This document shows positions 24,195 through 31,513 of a DNA stretch of 64,000 nt, one piece after another (the first letter of the stretch is position 1; each line of letters begins with the position of its first letter). The translations under genes were made by a program, and so were the position numbers. Below the pieces are notes generated by a model that ran no database searches, was not told where the DNA came from, and saw only the letters and a program-made list of their open reading frames with translations. This DNA is from Saccharothrix sp. S26 (GTDB lineage Bacteria > Actinomycetota > Actinomycetes > Mycobacteriales > Pseudonocardiaceae): positions 372,001-436,000 of the forward strand of contig NZ_JAJUWT010000003.1 in the NCBI RefSeq assembly GCF_021390395.1, in the 5' to 3' direction.

Positions 24195-25028
24195 CTAGTT
24201 GTCCTTGGTGGCCAACCGCATTGCCGCCAACGACATCCCGATCAGGATGTAGCAACCCGCCAGCGCCGTGCCGCGCCACAACGCCTCCGTCGGCAACGGG
24301 TCGCGCATCACGTCGATCAGACCGTCCCACGCGGACGTGATGAGGTACGGGTGCAGCCAGTCCAACGCGCTGAAGATGCCCAGCACCGCGAACACGATCA
24401 CGCCGGCCATCGTCGCCGCCATCACCACCAGCGGGTGCTCGGTGCACGCCGAGATCGCCATCGCGATCGCCGCCACACCCCACACCTGCACGGTGACCAG
24501 CAGGATCGTCAGCACGATCCGCCCCAGCGCCGCGCCGATCGGCAGCGTGGACCCCGACAGCGTCAGCATCCCCTCACCGCCGAACAGCACCACACCGGTG
24601 ATCGCGCCCACGAACGCGATCAGCGTCACCGCGAACAACGTCATCGTGGCCACGCCGAACGCCTTGATGCCCAGCAGCCGCAGCCGCCCCACCGGCGAGA
24701 TCATCAACCCGCGCAGCGTGCCGTGCTGCGCCTCACCGGCCAGCCCGTCGGCCGCCCAGATCGCACCCACCAGCGGCAGCAGCAGCGGCAGGGCCAGCAT
24801 CAGCGTGAACACCGGCAGCACCAGCCCGTTGCCCGCGATGATCGCGGCCAGCCCCGGCCCGGCGGGCCCGTCGCCGTCGACGGCGAACCACAGCCCGATC
24901 CCGGCCAGGACCGGCACCAGGCACAGCGACGCCAGCCCGATCACCGTCCGCGGCCGGCGCAGGATCCAGCGCAGCTCCGAGCGCAGTTGCCTGCCCAGCG
25001 GAGCGCGCGTCGCGACCAGCGCGCTCAT
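24195..25028 (-). CDS. ABC-2 type transporter permease
   Basis: 277 aa from ATG 25028, which overlaps the ATPase stop (ATGA). Six hydrophobic segments are evident, including TVIGLASLCLVPVLAGIGLW, VFTLMLALPLLLPLVGAIW, MTLFAVTLIAFVGAITGVVL, IVLTILLVTVQVWGVAAIAM and LVVMAATMAGVIVFAVLGIF. The motif GLAGEAQHGTLRGLMISPVGR between helices is the conserved cytosolic signature of ABC-2 permeases (D/E...GT...L..P..R). The substrate is unknown; with the preceding LolA-like lipoprotein it may act on envelope lipids or lipoproteins, or serve as an antibiotic-efflux pump. Confidence 0.9.
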   Translation of the reverse strand: MSALVATRAPLGRQLRSELRWILRRPRTVIGLASLCLVPVLAGIGLWFAVDGDGPAGPGLAAIIAGNGLVLPVFTLMLALPLLLPLVGAIWAADGLAGEAQHGTLRGLMISPVGRLRLLGIKAFGVATMTLFAVTLIAFVGAITGVVLFGGEGMLTLSGSTLPIGAALGRIVLTILLVTVQVWGVAAIAMAISACTEHPLVVMAATMAGVIVFAVLGIFSALDWLHPYLITSAWDGLIDVMRDPLPTEALWRGTALAGCYILIGMSLAAMRLATKDN

Positions 25029-26038
25029 CGCGCACCCTCCTCGATCGTGTCCACCGCGGACAGGTTGTGCTCGGACTCCTCGGCCTCGGTGAGCCGCGCG
25101 AACAGGTCCTCCAGCCCGGTGCGGTGGCGACGCGCCTCGTGCACCGCGACCCCCGCGTTCACCAGCGCCTGCACCACCACGGGCGCGGTCGTGCCGATCA
25201 GCTCGACCCGCACGCCGCCCTCGATCGGCCGCGCCGAGATCCGACCGGCGCGCAACGCGTTCAGCGCCTCGTCCACGTCCGGCGTGACGACGAGCAGCGA
25301 GCTGCTGTCGGCGTGCAGCAGCTCGGCCAGCTCCCCTTGCGCCACCACGGTGCCGCGGTGCAGCACGGCCACGTGCGTGCACGTCGCCTCGATCTCGCTG
25401 AGCAGGTGCGACGACACGACGACCGTGCTGCCCGCCTCGTGCAGGTCGGCGATCACCTTGCGCACCTCGCGCGTGCCCGCCGGGTCCAGGCCGTTGGTCG
25501 GCTCGTCCAGCACGATCAGCTTCCGCTTCACCAGCAGCGCCGAGGCCAGCCCCAGCCGCTGCTTCATGCCCAGCGAGTACCCCCGGTAGCGCCGGTGCGC
25601 GGCGGCGGCCAGGCCGACCCGCTCCAACGCGTCCTCGACGGCCTGCTTGATGTCACCGGTGGCCAGCAGCGGCTCGAACGCCGCCGCCCGCCGCAGGTTC
25701 TCCCGACCCGACAGGAACGGGTGGAACCCCGGACCCTCGACCAGCGCGCCCACGTGCGGCAACGCCTGCGCGACGCCGTCGGGCAACGCCTTCCCCAGCA
25801 GCTCGACCTCCCCCTCGGTCGGCCGCACGAGCCCGAGCAGCATGCGGATCGTGGTGGTCTTGCCCGACCCGTTCGGGCCGAGCATCCCGAGCACCGCCCC
25901 CCGCGGCACGTCGAGGTCCACCCGGTCCACCGCGACCGTGCGCCCGTACACCTTGCGCAGCCCTCGCGTCCGGGCCGCGAGGACCGGGGTGGAGCCGGCG
26001 GTCGCCGGCTCCACCCGCGCGCTGGTCGAGGTGGTCAC
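25025..26038 (-). CDS. ABC transporter ATP-binding protein (DrrA/CcmA type)
   Basis: 337 aa from the GTG at 26038, overlapping the upstream lipoprotein gene stop as GTGA. Walker A GPNGSGKTTTIRMLLG, Q-loop HVGALVEGPGFHPFLSG, signature YSLGMKQRLGLASALL (SLGMK variant normal for this subfamily), Walker B LIVLDEPTNGLDP and the switch VSSHLLSEIE. The C-terminal 90 residues form the domain typical of drug and lipid exporters paired with ABC-2 permeases. It powers the downstream permease. The operon (lipoprotein, ATPase, permease, GNAT) is divergent from a two-component system, an arrangement common where the histidine kinase controls the exporter. Confidence 0.94.
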   Translation of the reverse strand: MTTSTSARVEPATAGSTPVLAARTRGLRKVYGRTVAVDRVDLDVPRGAVLGMLGPNGSGKTTTIRMLLGLVRPTEGEVELLGKALPDGVAQALPHVGALVEGPGFHPFLSGRENLRRAAAFEPLLATGDIKQAVEDALERVGLAAAAHRRYRGYSLGMKQRLGLASALLVKRKLIVLDEPTNGLDPAGTREVRKVIADLHEAGSTVVVSSHLLSEIEATCTHVAVLHRGTVVAQGELAELLHADSSSLLVVTPDVDEALNALRAGRISARPIEGGVRVELIGTTAPVVVQALVNAGVAVHEARRHRTGLEDLFARLTEAEESEHNLSAVDTIEEGAR

Positions 26039-27171
26039 TTGACCTGGCCGATCGCGTCCACCAGCACCTGCTCCGGCACCGCGCCCGCGGCCACCCGGCC
26101 GTCGTCGGCGATCAGCACGCCACCGACCCGCGTCGTGATGAGCGTGCCCGAGCCCCACGCGCCGCTGACCGGCTTGCCCAGCTGCTTGACCAGGCCCTGC
26201 ACGTCGACGTCCGCGTCCTGGCCGCGGTCGGACCAGCGGCCCTCGCGCTGACCCCTCTGCTGCGCCTCCGCGAGCCCGGCCAGGGCGTCCCGCGGCACCC
26301 GCGCGGCCAGCACGACGTCCCAGCCCTCGCCGATGACCTGCGGGTTCGCCTCGGTGAACACCTTCTCGGCCGCCGCCTTGTCCTCCGCCGACGGCTCGCC
26401 GACCTCCGGCTCGGTCACCTTCGCCCCGGCCGGCGGCGCGAACGCGAACAGCGACGCGTCCTGCGGGCCCACGGTCAGCTCGGAGAACCCGACCTGCGCG
26501 GCGGGCGCGTCCGTGCCGTTGGTCAGCACGGCCACCCGCAGCGGCACCCGCAGCTCCGAGTCGACCGCGACGCGCACCTCGCGCAGCACCGTCTTCTCGG
26601 TCGGCTTCGGCGTCAGCACCAGCTCGTACACCGGCCGGTTCGCCACCCGCGCGGTGCCGTCGACGGTGACGTCGCTGTACTGCTGGATCGCCGCCACCAC
26701 CTGCCGCGACAACGTCACCGGGTCGGTCGGCGCGGCCTTCGGCTCACCGCCCAGGTCCGGCTCGGCCCGCTCGAACGAGCCGTGCGGCAGCTTGGTCACG
26801 GTCTGGTCCGCGGAGTCCCACAGCCACGCGGTCCGCCCGTCGTCGACGAACGTGCGCTCGGAGTCGCCGCCGGGCAGCTGCACCCGCAGCTTGCCCGTGC
26901 CGTCGGTCCAGATCCGCAGGTTGCTGGCACCGTCGGACAGCTGCGGCACACCCGCGATGGCCGGGATGCCCAGGTCGTTGTCCACGTCCACGGTGCCGCC
27001 GAACGCGGCCGGCTTCGCGTTGAGCACGGACTCGACCAGCGCCTCGGCGCTGACGTCCGGCAGCACCGGTGCGGGCCCGGCGCCGGCGGGCATCGCGAGC
27101 AGCCCCAGCCCGGTCGCGCCGGCGACCACCCCCACCGCCGCCGCCACGACGGTCACCCTTCTCCGGTTCAT
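26035..27171 (-). CDS. LolA/RseB-like exported protein
   Basis: 378 aa from ATG 27171 with GAGGGAC upstream. The N-terminus MNRRRVTVVAAAVGVVAGAT followed by GLGLLAMPAGAG is a signal sequence or anchor without a lipobox cysteine. The mature region has ALVESVLNAKPAAFGGTVDV, LRIWTDGTGKLRVQLPG, RTAWLWDSADQTVTKLPH and a strand-rich half-barrel, the fold of LolA and the N-terminal domain of RseB; a second domain begins near residue 245. In Actinobacteria such proteins occur with two-component systems or ABC exporters and are thought to sense or bind lipids; no outer membrane is implied. It is the first gene of the ABC operon and divergent from the response regulator. Confidence 0.8.
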   Translation of the reverse strand: MNRRRVTVVAAAVGVVAGATGLGLLAMPAGAGPAPVLPDVSAEALVESVLNAKPAAFGGTVDVDNDLGIPAIAGVPQLSDGASNLRIWTDGTGKLRVQLPGGDSERTFVDDGRTAWLWDSADQTVTKLPHGSFERAEPDLGGEPKAAPTDPVTLSRQVVAAIQQYSDVTVDGTARVANRPVYELVLTPKPTEKTVLREVRVAVDSELRVPLRVAVLTNGTDAPAAQVGFSELTVGPQDASLFAFAPPAGAKVTEPEVGEPSAEDKAAAEKVFTEANPQVIGEGWDVVLAARVPRDALAGLAEAQQRGQREGRWSDRGQDADVDVQGLVKQLGKPVSGAWGSGTLITTRVGGVLIADDGRVAAGAVPEQVLVDAIGQVK

Positions 27172-27233
27172 GTGTCCCTCCTCCGCCGGGCAGCCCCTTG
27201 CGACCCGACGCCACAGACGCTCCTCCGCACGCC

Positions 27234-27279
27234 CTGAGATCGCGCTGAGAGCGGGCCGCACGCTGAGAGCGCACTGAGA
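27234..27279. promoter_or_regulatory. Four CTGAGA direct repeats, candidate response-regulator operator
   Basis: CTGAGA occurs at 27234, 27245, 27263 and 27274. Starts within each pair are 11 bp apart and the two pairs are 18 bp apart, the one-turn spacing used by OmpR/PhoP-type dimers. The site lies in the 150-bp gap between the divergent LolA-like gene and the response regulator, so it could serve both operons. Confidence 0.5.
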
Positions 27280-27321
27280 CTCCCGCGCCGATTGTCCTCC
27301 TCACGGGGCATGCTGTGGGAC

Positions 27322-28056
27322 GTGAGACCACGGGTGCTGGTTGTCGACGACGAGATCGGCGTGCGACGCGCGTTGGAACGCGGCCTGTCCGCGGAGGGCA
27401 TGGAAGTGGTGACGGCCGCCGACGGCCCCAACGCCCTGCGCGTGGCGTTGACCGGCGCGTTCGACGTGGTGCTGCTGGACATCATGCTGCCCGGCCTGTC
27501 CGGCTACCGGGTGCTCCAGCGGATGCGCGCCGAGGGCGTGCGCACGCCCGTGCTGATGGTGTCGGCCAAGGACGGCGAGGTCGACCAGGCCGACGGCCTC
27601 GACCTCGGCGCGGACGGCTACCTGGTGAAGCCGTTCTCGTTCGTGGTGCTGGTGGCGCAGGTGCGGGCCCTGCTGCGGCGCAACTCCGCGGACCTCGCGC
27701 GGCGCAGGCTCAAGCTGGGCGAGCTGGTGGTGGACCGCGCCGTGCGCGAGGTGAGCTGGGCGGGCGAGCCGGTGTCGCTGTCGCCGCGCGAGTACGCCGT
27801 GCTCGACGTGCTCGCCAGCCGGGCCGGGTCCGTGGTCACCAAGGACGAGCTGCTGCGCACGGTGTGGGGCGACGAGCAGGCCGCCACCCGCAACGCGGTC
27901 GAGGTGTACGTCGGCTACCTGCGGCGCAAGCTCGACGCGATGGGCGCGGGCGAGGTCGTGCGGACCGTGCGCGGGCACGGCTACCTGGCCTCCACGCCCG
28001 ACCTGGACGCGGCGCTGGGTGCGGCGGGAACCCCGGCGGGGACCAGGCGCAGGTGA
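27322..28056 (+). CDS. OmpR-family response regulator
   Basis: 244 aa from GTG 27322 (VRPRVLVVDDEIGVRRAL); an in-frame ATG at 27310 would add four residues and neither start has a strong ribosome binding site. The receiver domain has the acidic pair DDE, the phosphorylatable Asp in VVLLDIMLPGLSGY, MVSAKDGE and the conserved Lys in GYLVKPFSF. The C-terminal winged helix begins near residue 130: LSPREYAVLDVLASR, VVTKDELLRTVWG, AVEVYVGYLRRKLD and TVRGHGYLAS. It is coupled to the sensor kinase by a GTGA overlap. The likely targets are itself and the divergent LolA-like/ABC operon. Confidence 0.95.
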   Translation: MRPRVLVVDDEIGVRRALERGLSAEGMEVVTAADGPNALRVALTGAFDVVLLDIMLPGLSGYRVLQRMRAEGVRTPVLMVSAKDGEVDQADGLDLGADGYLVKPFSFVVLVAQVRALLRRNSADLARRRLKLGELVVDRAVREVSWAGEPVSLSPREYAVLDVLASRAGSVVTKDELLRTVWGDEQAATRNAVEVYVGYLRRKLDAMGAGEVVRTVRGHGYLASTPDLDAALGAAGTPAGTRRR

Positions 28057-29336
28057 ACCTGGTGCGGTGGTGGCCGCGCCGGTGGTGGCTGCACCGGACG
28101 CTGCGGTTCCGGATCACCGTCGTGGCGACCGGCGTGGCGCTGCTGTGCCTGCTCGCGTTCACCCTGCTCGCCCCGCAGCTCATCGGGTACGTGCAGGTCA
28201 GCGCGGTGGACCGGGAGCTGACCAAGGCGGGCACCGTGCGCGTGCTCGACACCGCGGGCACCCCGCTGGACGGCGGGCCGCGACCCGACCTGACCGCGGC
28301 GGAGATCCGCGCGCTCAAAGCGGGCGACCCGGTGCTGCGCGTCGACGGGGCCAGCGCGCACCGGTGGATCGGCCGGGTCGTGTTCACCGCGGACGGCACG
28401 CCTGAGCTGCACGTCACCGGCGACACCCTGATCGGCTACCGCGAGGCCAACCAGCTCGGCACGCGGTGGCTGGCCGTGGCCGCGGTGCTGGTCGCGGGCC
28501 TGGTGGGGATCGCGACGTGGCTCGCCGTGCGGTCGTCGTTGCGGCCCGTGGAGCGGATGCGGGTGGCCGCGGCGGAGCTGCCGCGCGGGCAACGCCTGCC
28601 CGTGCCGGCCGCGCGGGACGAGCTGCAAGCGCTTGCGGAGGCGTTGAACGCGCTGCTCGCCAGGCGTGACGAGGCCACCGAACGGCTGCGCCGGTTCACC
28701 GGTGACGCCGCGCACGAGCTGCGCTCGCCCGTGACGTCCGTGCGGGCGCAGGCCGAGGTGGCGGTCGCGCACCCCGACCCGGACTTCTCCATCGAGGTGC
28801 TGGAATCGGTCGTCGAGGAGTCCGAGCGGCTGTCCGCGCTGGTCGACGCGCTGCTGATCCTGGCCCGCGCGGACACCGGCGAGCTGCCCCGCGCCGAACC
28901 CGTCGACCTCGTGCTGCAAGCGCAGGCCGCGGTGGACCGGATGGGGGAGACCGACCTGCTCGTGCAGTTGGCCGCGCCCCTGTCGGCGTGCCTGATCTCC
29001 GCCGCGCGCACCGAGGTGGAGCTGGTGCTGGACAACCTGCTGCGCAACGCGGCCCGGTACGCCCGGACGTTCATCCGGATCTCGGTGCTGCCCGCCGCCC
29101 GCGAGGTGCGGCTGCTGGTGGACGACGACGGGCACGGCATCCCCGAGGAGCACCGGGAGAAGGTGTTCGACCGCTTCTACCGGGTCGAATCCGATCGCGG
29201 ACGGGCCACCGGCGGGTTCGGGCTCGGCCTCGCGCTCGTGGCGCACCTCGTGCGGCGACGGCGGGGCACGATCCGGGCCGGTGAGTCACCCGAGGGCGGC
29301 GCGCGGCTGGAGGTGCGCTGGCCGCTCTACCGGTGA
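28053..29336 (+). CDS. Sensor histidine kinase
   Basis: 427 aa from GTG 28053. TM1 near residues 20-45 (TLRFRITVVATGVALLCLLA), an extracytoplasmic loop of about 100 residues, TM2 (LAVAAVLVAGLVGIATWLAV), then a HAMP linker (SSLRPVERMRVAAAELPRGQ). The H-box is FTGDAAHELRSPVTSVRAQ with the phospho-acceptor His near residue 220. The catalytic domain has the N-box ELVLDNLLRNAARYA, G1 VDDDGHGIPEEHREKVFDRF and G2 GGFGLGLALVAHL. This EnvZ-like layout pairs with the upstream response regulator. The signal is unknown; the association with a lipid-type ABC exporter suggests envelope stress or an antimicrobial. Confidence 0.95.
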   Translation: MNLVRWWPRRWWLHRTLRFRITVVATGVALLCLLAFTLLAPQLIGYVQVSAVDRELTKAGTVRVLDTAGTPLDGGPRPDLTAAEIRALKAGDPVLRVDGASAHRWIGRVVFTADGTPELHVTGDTLIGYREANQLGTRWLAVAAVLVAGLVGIATWLAVRSSLRPVERMRVAAAELPRGQRLPVPAARDELQALAEALNALLARRDEATERLRRFTGDAAHELRSPVTSVRAQAEVAVAHPDPDFSIEVLESVVEESERLSALVDALLILARADTGELPRAEPVDLVLQAQAAVDRMGETDLLVQLAAPLSACLISAARTEVELVLDNLLRNAARYARTFIRISVLPAAREVRLLVDDDGHGIPEEHREKVFDRFYRVESDRGRATGGFGLGLALVAHLVRRRRGTIRAGESPEGGARLEVRWPLYR

Positions 29337-29361
29337 CGTGCGGCTGACAAGATGTGCGACC

Positions 29362-30177
29362 GTGCCCGAGCTGAGGACCACCACCCTGGTCGACGCCCCG
29401 TTGCGGACCGTCGCCGCCGCGTTGCTGGACGCCCGACTGCTGGCGCGGGCCGTGCGCGGGCTGGGGGTGCGGATCACCGGCGGCGCGCCGGTGCTGTTCG
29501 CGGGCGCTTCGCTGGCCGGGTCGGTGGGGCCGGTGAACGGGACGCTGGTCGTGACGCGGGCCGACACCACGGGCGTGTCGGCGGAGCTGGTCGGCGGGCC
29601 GTTGCCGCGGTTCACGCTGGTCACGGACCTGTTGCACACCGGTGGCGGCACGATGGTGGTCGACTCGGTCGAGTGGACCAGCCCCGGCGGGCCGTTCGGC
29701 CGCCTGGCGGACGTGCTCGTGGGCCGTGGCCTGGCCTTGAAGGTCTTGGAGGCACGTGCCGCCGCCGTGTCCGCGCGGAGCGTCGAGCTGCTTCGCGCGC
29801 GCGTGGTGGTAGCCGCCGCGATCATCCACGAGGGCCGCCTGCTGGCCCAGCAACGCGGCTACCCGCCCGAGGCGGCGGGCAAGTGGGAGCTCCCGGGCGG
29901 CCGCGTCGAACCGGACGAGACCGACCACGACGCCGTGATCCGCGAGTGCGCCGAGGAGCTGGGCATCACCGTCACCCCGGGCGACCAGGTGGGCCCGGAC
30001 ATCCCGCTGCGCCCCGACCTGCTGCTGCGCGCCTACGCGGCCACCCTGACCTCGGGCACCCCGACCCCGACCGACCACCAGGCCACCCGCTGGCTGACCT
30101 CCACCACCCTGGACACCGTCGACTGGCTCCCCGCCGACCGCGTCCTCCTCCCCACCCTCCACCTCCTCCTCCCCTAA
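29362..30177 (+). CDS. Nudix hydrolase with N-terminal SRPBCC-like domain (MutT2-like fusion)
   Basis: 271 aa from GTG 29362. The last 130 residues are a Nudix domain; its box GRVEPDETDHDAVIRECAEELGI fits GX5EX7REUXEEXGU exactly. VVAAAIIHEGRLLAQQRGYP and GKWELPGG mark MutT/CTP-pyrophosphohydrolase relatives such as M. tuberculosis MutT2 (Rv1160), whose position next to the pimE region fits. The first 140 residues (ELRTTTLVDAPLRTVAAALL, FAGASLAGSVGPVNGTLVV, GGGTMVVDSVEWTSPGGPFG) resemble an SRPBCC/polyketide-cyclase ligand-binding fold, absent from MutT2. It probably hydrolyses damaged or non-canonical (d)NTPs such as 5-methyl-dCTP or 8-oxo-dGTP; the role of the extra domain is unknown. The convergent neighbour is trpS. 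Confidence 0.85.
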   Translation: MPELRTTTLVDAPLRTVAAALLDARLLARAVRGLGVRITGGAPVLFAGASLAGSVGPVNGTLVVTRADTTGVSAELVGGPLPRFTLVTDLLHTGGGTMVVDSVEWTSPGGPFGRLADVLVGRGLALKVLEARAAAVSARSVELLRARVVVAAAIIHEGRLLAQQRGYPPEAAGKWELPGGRVEPDETDHDAVIRECAEELGITVTPGDQVGPDIPLRPDLLLRAYAATLTSGTPTPTDHQATRWLTSTTLDTVDWLPADRVLLPTLHLLLP

Positions 30178-30185
30178 AACCCCGC

Positions 30186-30347
30186 GCGTGTCCTACGTTC
30201 AGAACGCGAGAGTCCTACGTTCAGAACACGAGAGTCCTACGTTCAGAACCCCCGAGTTCAACGCTCAGACCGACCGACCGGTCTGCCGAGTGTTGAACTC
30301 GAGGGTCGCGAACGTAGGACTCTCGCGGCGTGAACGTAGGACTCTCG
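30186..30347. repeat. Palindromic intergenic repeat, copy A (GAGAGTCCTACGTTC family)
   Basis: It fills the gap between the convergent Nudix and trpS genes. Left side: one degenerate and two exact copies of CGAGAGTCCTACGTTC (30186-30200, 30207-30222, 30229-30244). Right side: two inverted copies (30310-30325, 30332-30347). The centre is a hairpin, GAGTTCAACGCTC (30254-30266) against GAGTGTTGAACTC (30288-30300). Units on each side are spaced by 22 bp. The same structure recurs at 47069-47209. It may end transcription from both sides or be a REP-like mobile sequence. Confidence 0.9.
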
Positions 30348-30353
30348 CGGGGG

Positions 30354-31319
30354 TCAGGACAGGCCCGACATGCGGAGGGCGGCGTCCAGGCGGTGGGTGC
30401 AGCGCTCACGGGAGCGCTCCGCGCCGTGGGCGCGGGCCCGGTCCAGCTCGGCCGGGTCGTCCAGCAGGCGTTGGGTGACCTCGCGCACGGGACGCAGCTC
30501 CTCGATCACCGCGTCCGCCGTGACCTCCTTCAACTCCGAGTAGTCCGACAACGACGACGCCAGCTCGGCAGGCTCCTTGCGCGTGCACGCGGCCAGGATC
30601 TCCAGCAGGTTCGCCACCCCCGGCTGCTCCACCGGCGCGTAACGCACCTCGCCCAGGTCGTCGGTCACCGCACGCCGGATCTTGCGCCGCACCAGGTCCG
30701 GCGGGTCCAGCACGAACACCGTGCCCGCCGCGTCCTTCGCGGTCTTGGCCATCTTCCGCGACGGGTCCGCCAGGTCGCGCACCCGTGACGCGGTCGGCGG
30801 CACCACGGACCGCGGCACCACGAACACCTCGCCGTAAGCGCCGTTGAACCGACGCGCCAGCACCCGCGCCAGCTCCACGTGCTGCCGCTGGTCGTCACCG
30901 ACCGGCACCTCGTGCGCACCCTGCAACAGGATGTCGGCCGCCATCAGCACCGGGTACGTGAGCAGGCTCAACCGCACCGACGACCGGCCCGCCGACTTCT
31001 CCTTGAACTGGATCATCCGCGCCGCTTCGCCGTACGTGCAGGTGCACTCCAGCACCCACGTCAACGCGCCGAGCTCGCGGACCAGGTCCGACTGCACGGC
31101 CACCGAGCGCGGGTCGACGCCGGCGGCGATGAGCACCGCCAACTGCTCCCGTGTCAGCGATCGCAGTCGTGACGGGTTGTGCGACGTCGTCATCGCGTGC
31201 AGGTCGCTGATGAAGTAGACGTCCTCTTCGGTGCCGTCGGCGGCCCACCGCCGGATCGCGCCGAGGTAGTTGCCCAGCTGGACCGGGCCGGACGGGGTGA
31301 TCGCGGACAGCCTGATCAT
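30354..31319 (-). CDS. trpS: Tryptophan--tRNA ligase (attenuation-controlled, TrpRS1-like)
   Basis: 321 aa from ATG 31319, with AAGGGGAT upstream; the frame is open further but only through the leader region. The class I signature TPSGPVQLGNYLGA carries the HIGH-equivalent QLGN. DLHAMTTSHNP, ARMIQFKEKSA, LTYPVLMAADILL and VPVGDDQRQHVELAR form the Trp and tRNA pocket, and the KMSKS loop is altered to RKMAKT. It charges tRNA-Trp with tryptophan. In Streptomyces coelicolor an auxiliary, indolmycin-resistant TrpRS is known to be controlled by ribosome-mediated attenuation; the leader found here makes this gene a likely member of that group, though resistance is an inference. It is absent from the syntenic mycobacterial block. 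Confidence 0.95.
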   Translation of the reverse strand: MIRLSAITPSGPVQLGNYLGAIRRWAADGTEEDVYFISDLHAMTTSHNPSRLRSLTREQLAVLIAAGVDPRSVAVQSDLVRELGALTWVLECTCTYGEAARMIQFKEKSAGRSSVRLSLLTYPVLMAADILLQGAHEVPVGDDQRQHVELARVLARRFNGAYGEVFVVPRSVVPPTASRVRDLADPSRKMAKTAKDAAGTVFVLDPPDLVRRKIRRAVTDDLGEVRYAPVEQPGVANLLEILAACTRKEPAELASSLSDYSELKEVTADAVIEELRPVREVTQRLLDDPAELDRARAHGAERSRERCTHRLDAALRMSGLS

Positions 31320-31369
31320 GGTGATCCCTTCGGGGTGTGCCCGCTCGGCCCGAACCCCCGAAAGCACGA

Positions 31370-31391
31370 AGGCCGCCCCAGCGGGCGGCCT
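31370..31391 (-). terminator. trpS attenuator terminator hairpin
   Basis: AGGCCGCCC and GGGCGGCCT form a perfect 9-bp stem with a CAGC loop, followed on the minus strand by TCGTGCTTT. Its first strand can instead pair with the GGCGGCC at the end of the leader peptide gene (antiterminator), the classical 2:3 versus 3:4 choice. Confidence 0.8.
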
Positions 31392-31413
31392 GCGTTCGTC
31401 TGACGCGCAGTTC

Positions 31414-31461
31414 TCAGGGCCGCCGGAAGGCGGACCACCAGAACGGGTAAAGAGTGCGCAT
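31414..31461 (-). CDS. trpL: trpS leader peptide (15 aa, tandem Trp codons)
   Basis: The peptide reads MRTLYPFWWSAFRRP then TGA. Codons 8 and 9 are both TGG. Immediately after them CCGCC-TTCC-GGCGG forms hairpin 1:2; the second strand, GGCGGCC, is fully complementary to GGCCGCC at the start of the downstream terminator. A ribosome stalled on the Trp codons would block strand 1, free strand 2 to pair with strand 3, and let RNA polymerase reach trpS. When Trp-tRNA is plentiful the 3:4 terminator forms. A -10 (TAGGAT) ends 7 nt before the ATG, so the leader is probably translated without a 5' untranslated region. Too short to be called by length alone, but the arrangement is highly specific. Confidence 0.88.
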   Translation of the reverse strand: MRTLYPFWWSAFRRP

Positions 31462-31468
31462 AGCCGCG

Positions 31469-31507
31469 ATCCTAGCGTGTTACGCCGGTGTGTCACGGGT
31501 CTACATT
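31469..31507. promoter_or_regulatory. Overlapping divergent promoters of trpL-trpS and yciI
   Basis: Minus strand: GTGACA (31496-31491), 16-nt spacer, TAGGAT (31474-31469), 7 nt to the trpL ATG. Plus strand: TACATT (31502-31507), 6 nt to the yciI ATG, with no Shine-Dalgarno. The trpS -35 lies inside the plus-strand promoter, so the two may interfere. Confidence 0.6.
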
Positions 31508-31513
31508 TCTTCT

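Noticed and set aside
30186..30347. CRISPR-like array of CGAGAGTCCTACGTTC units
   Set aside because: Units are only 16 bp, spacers are 6 bp, and half the units are inverted around a central hairpin; no cas genes are near.
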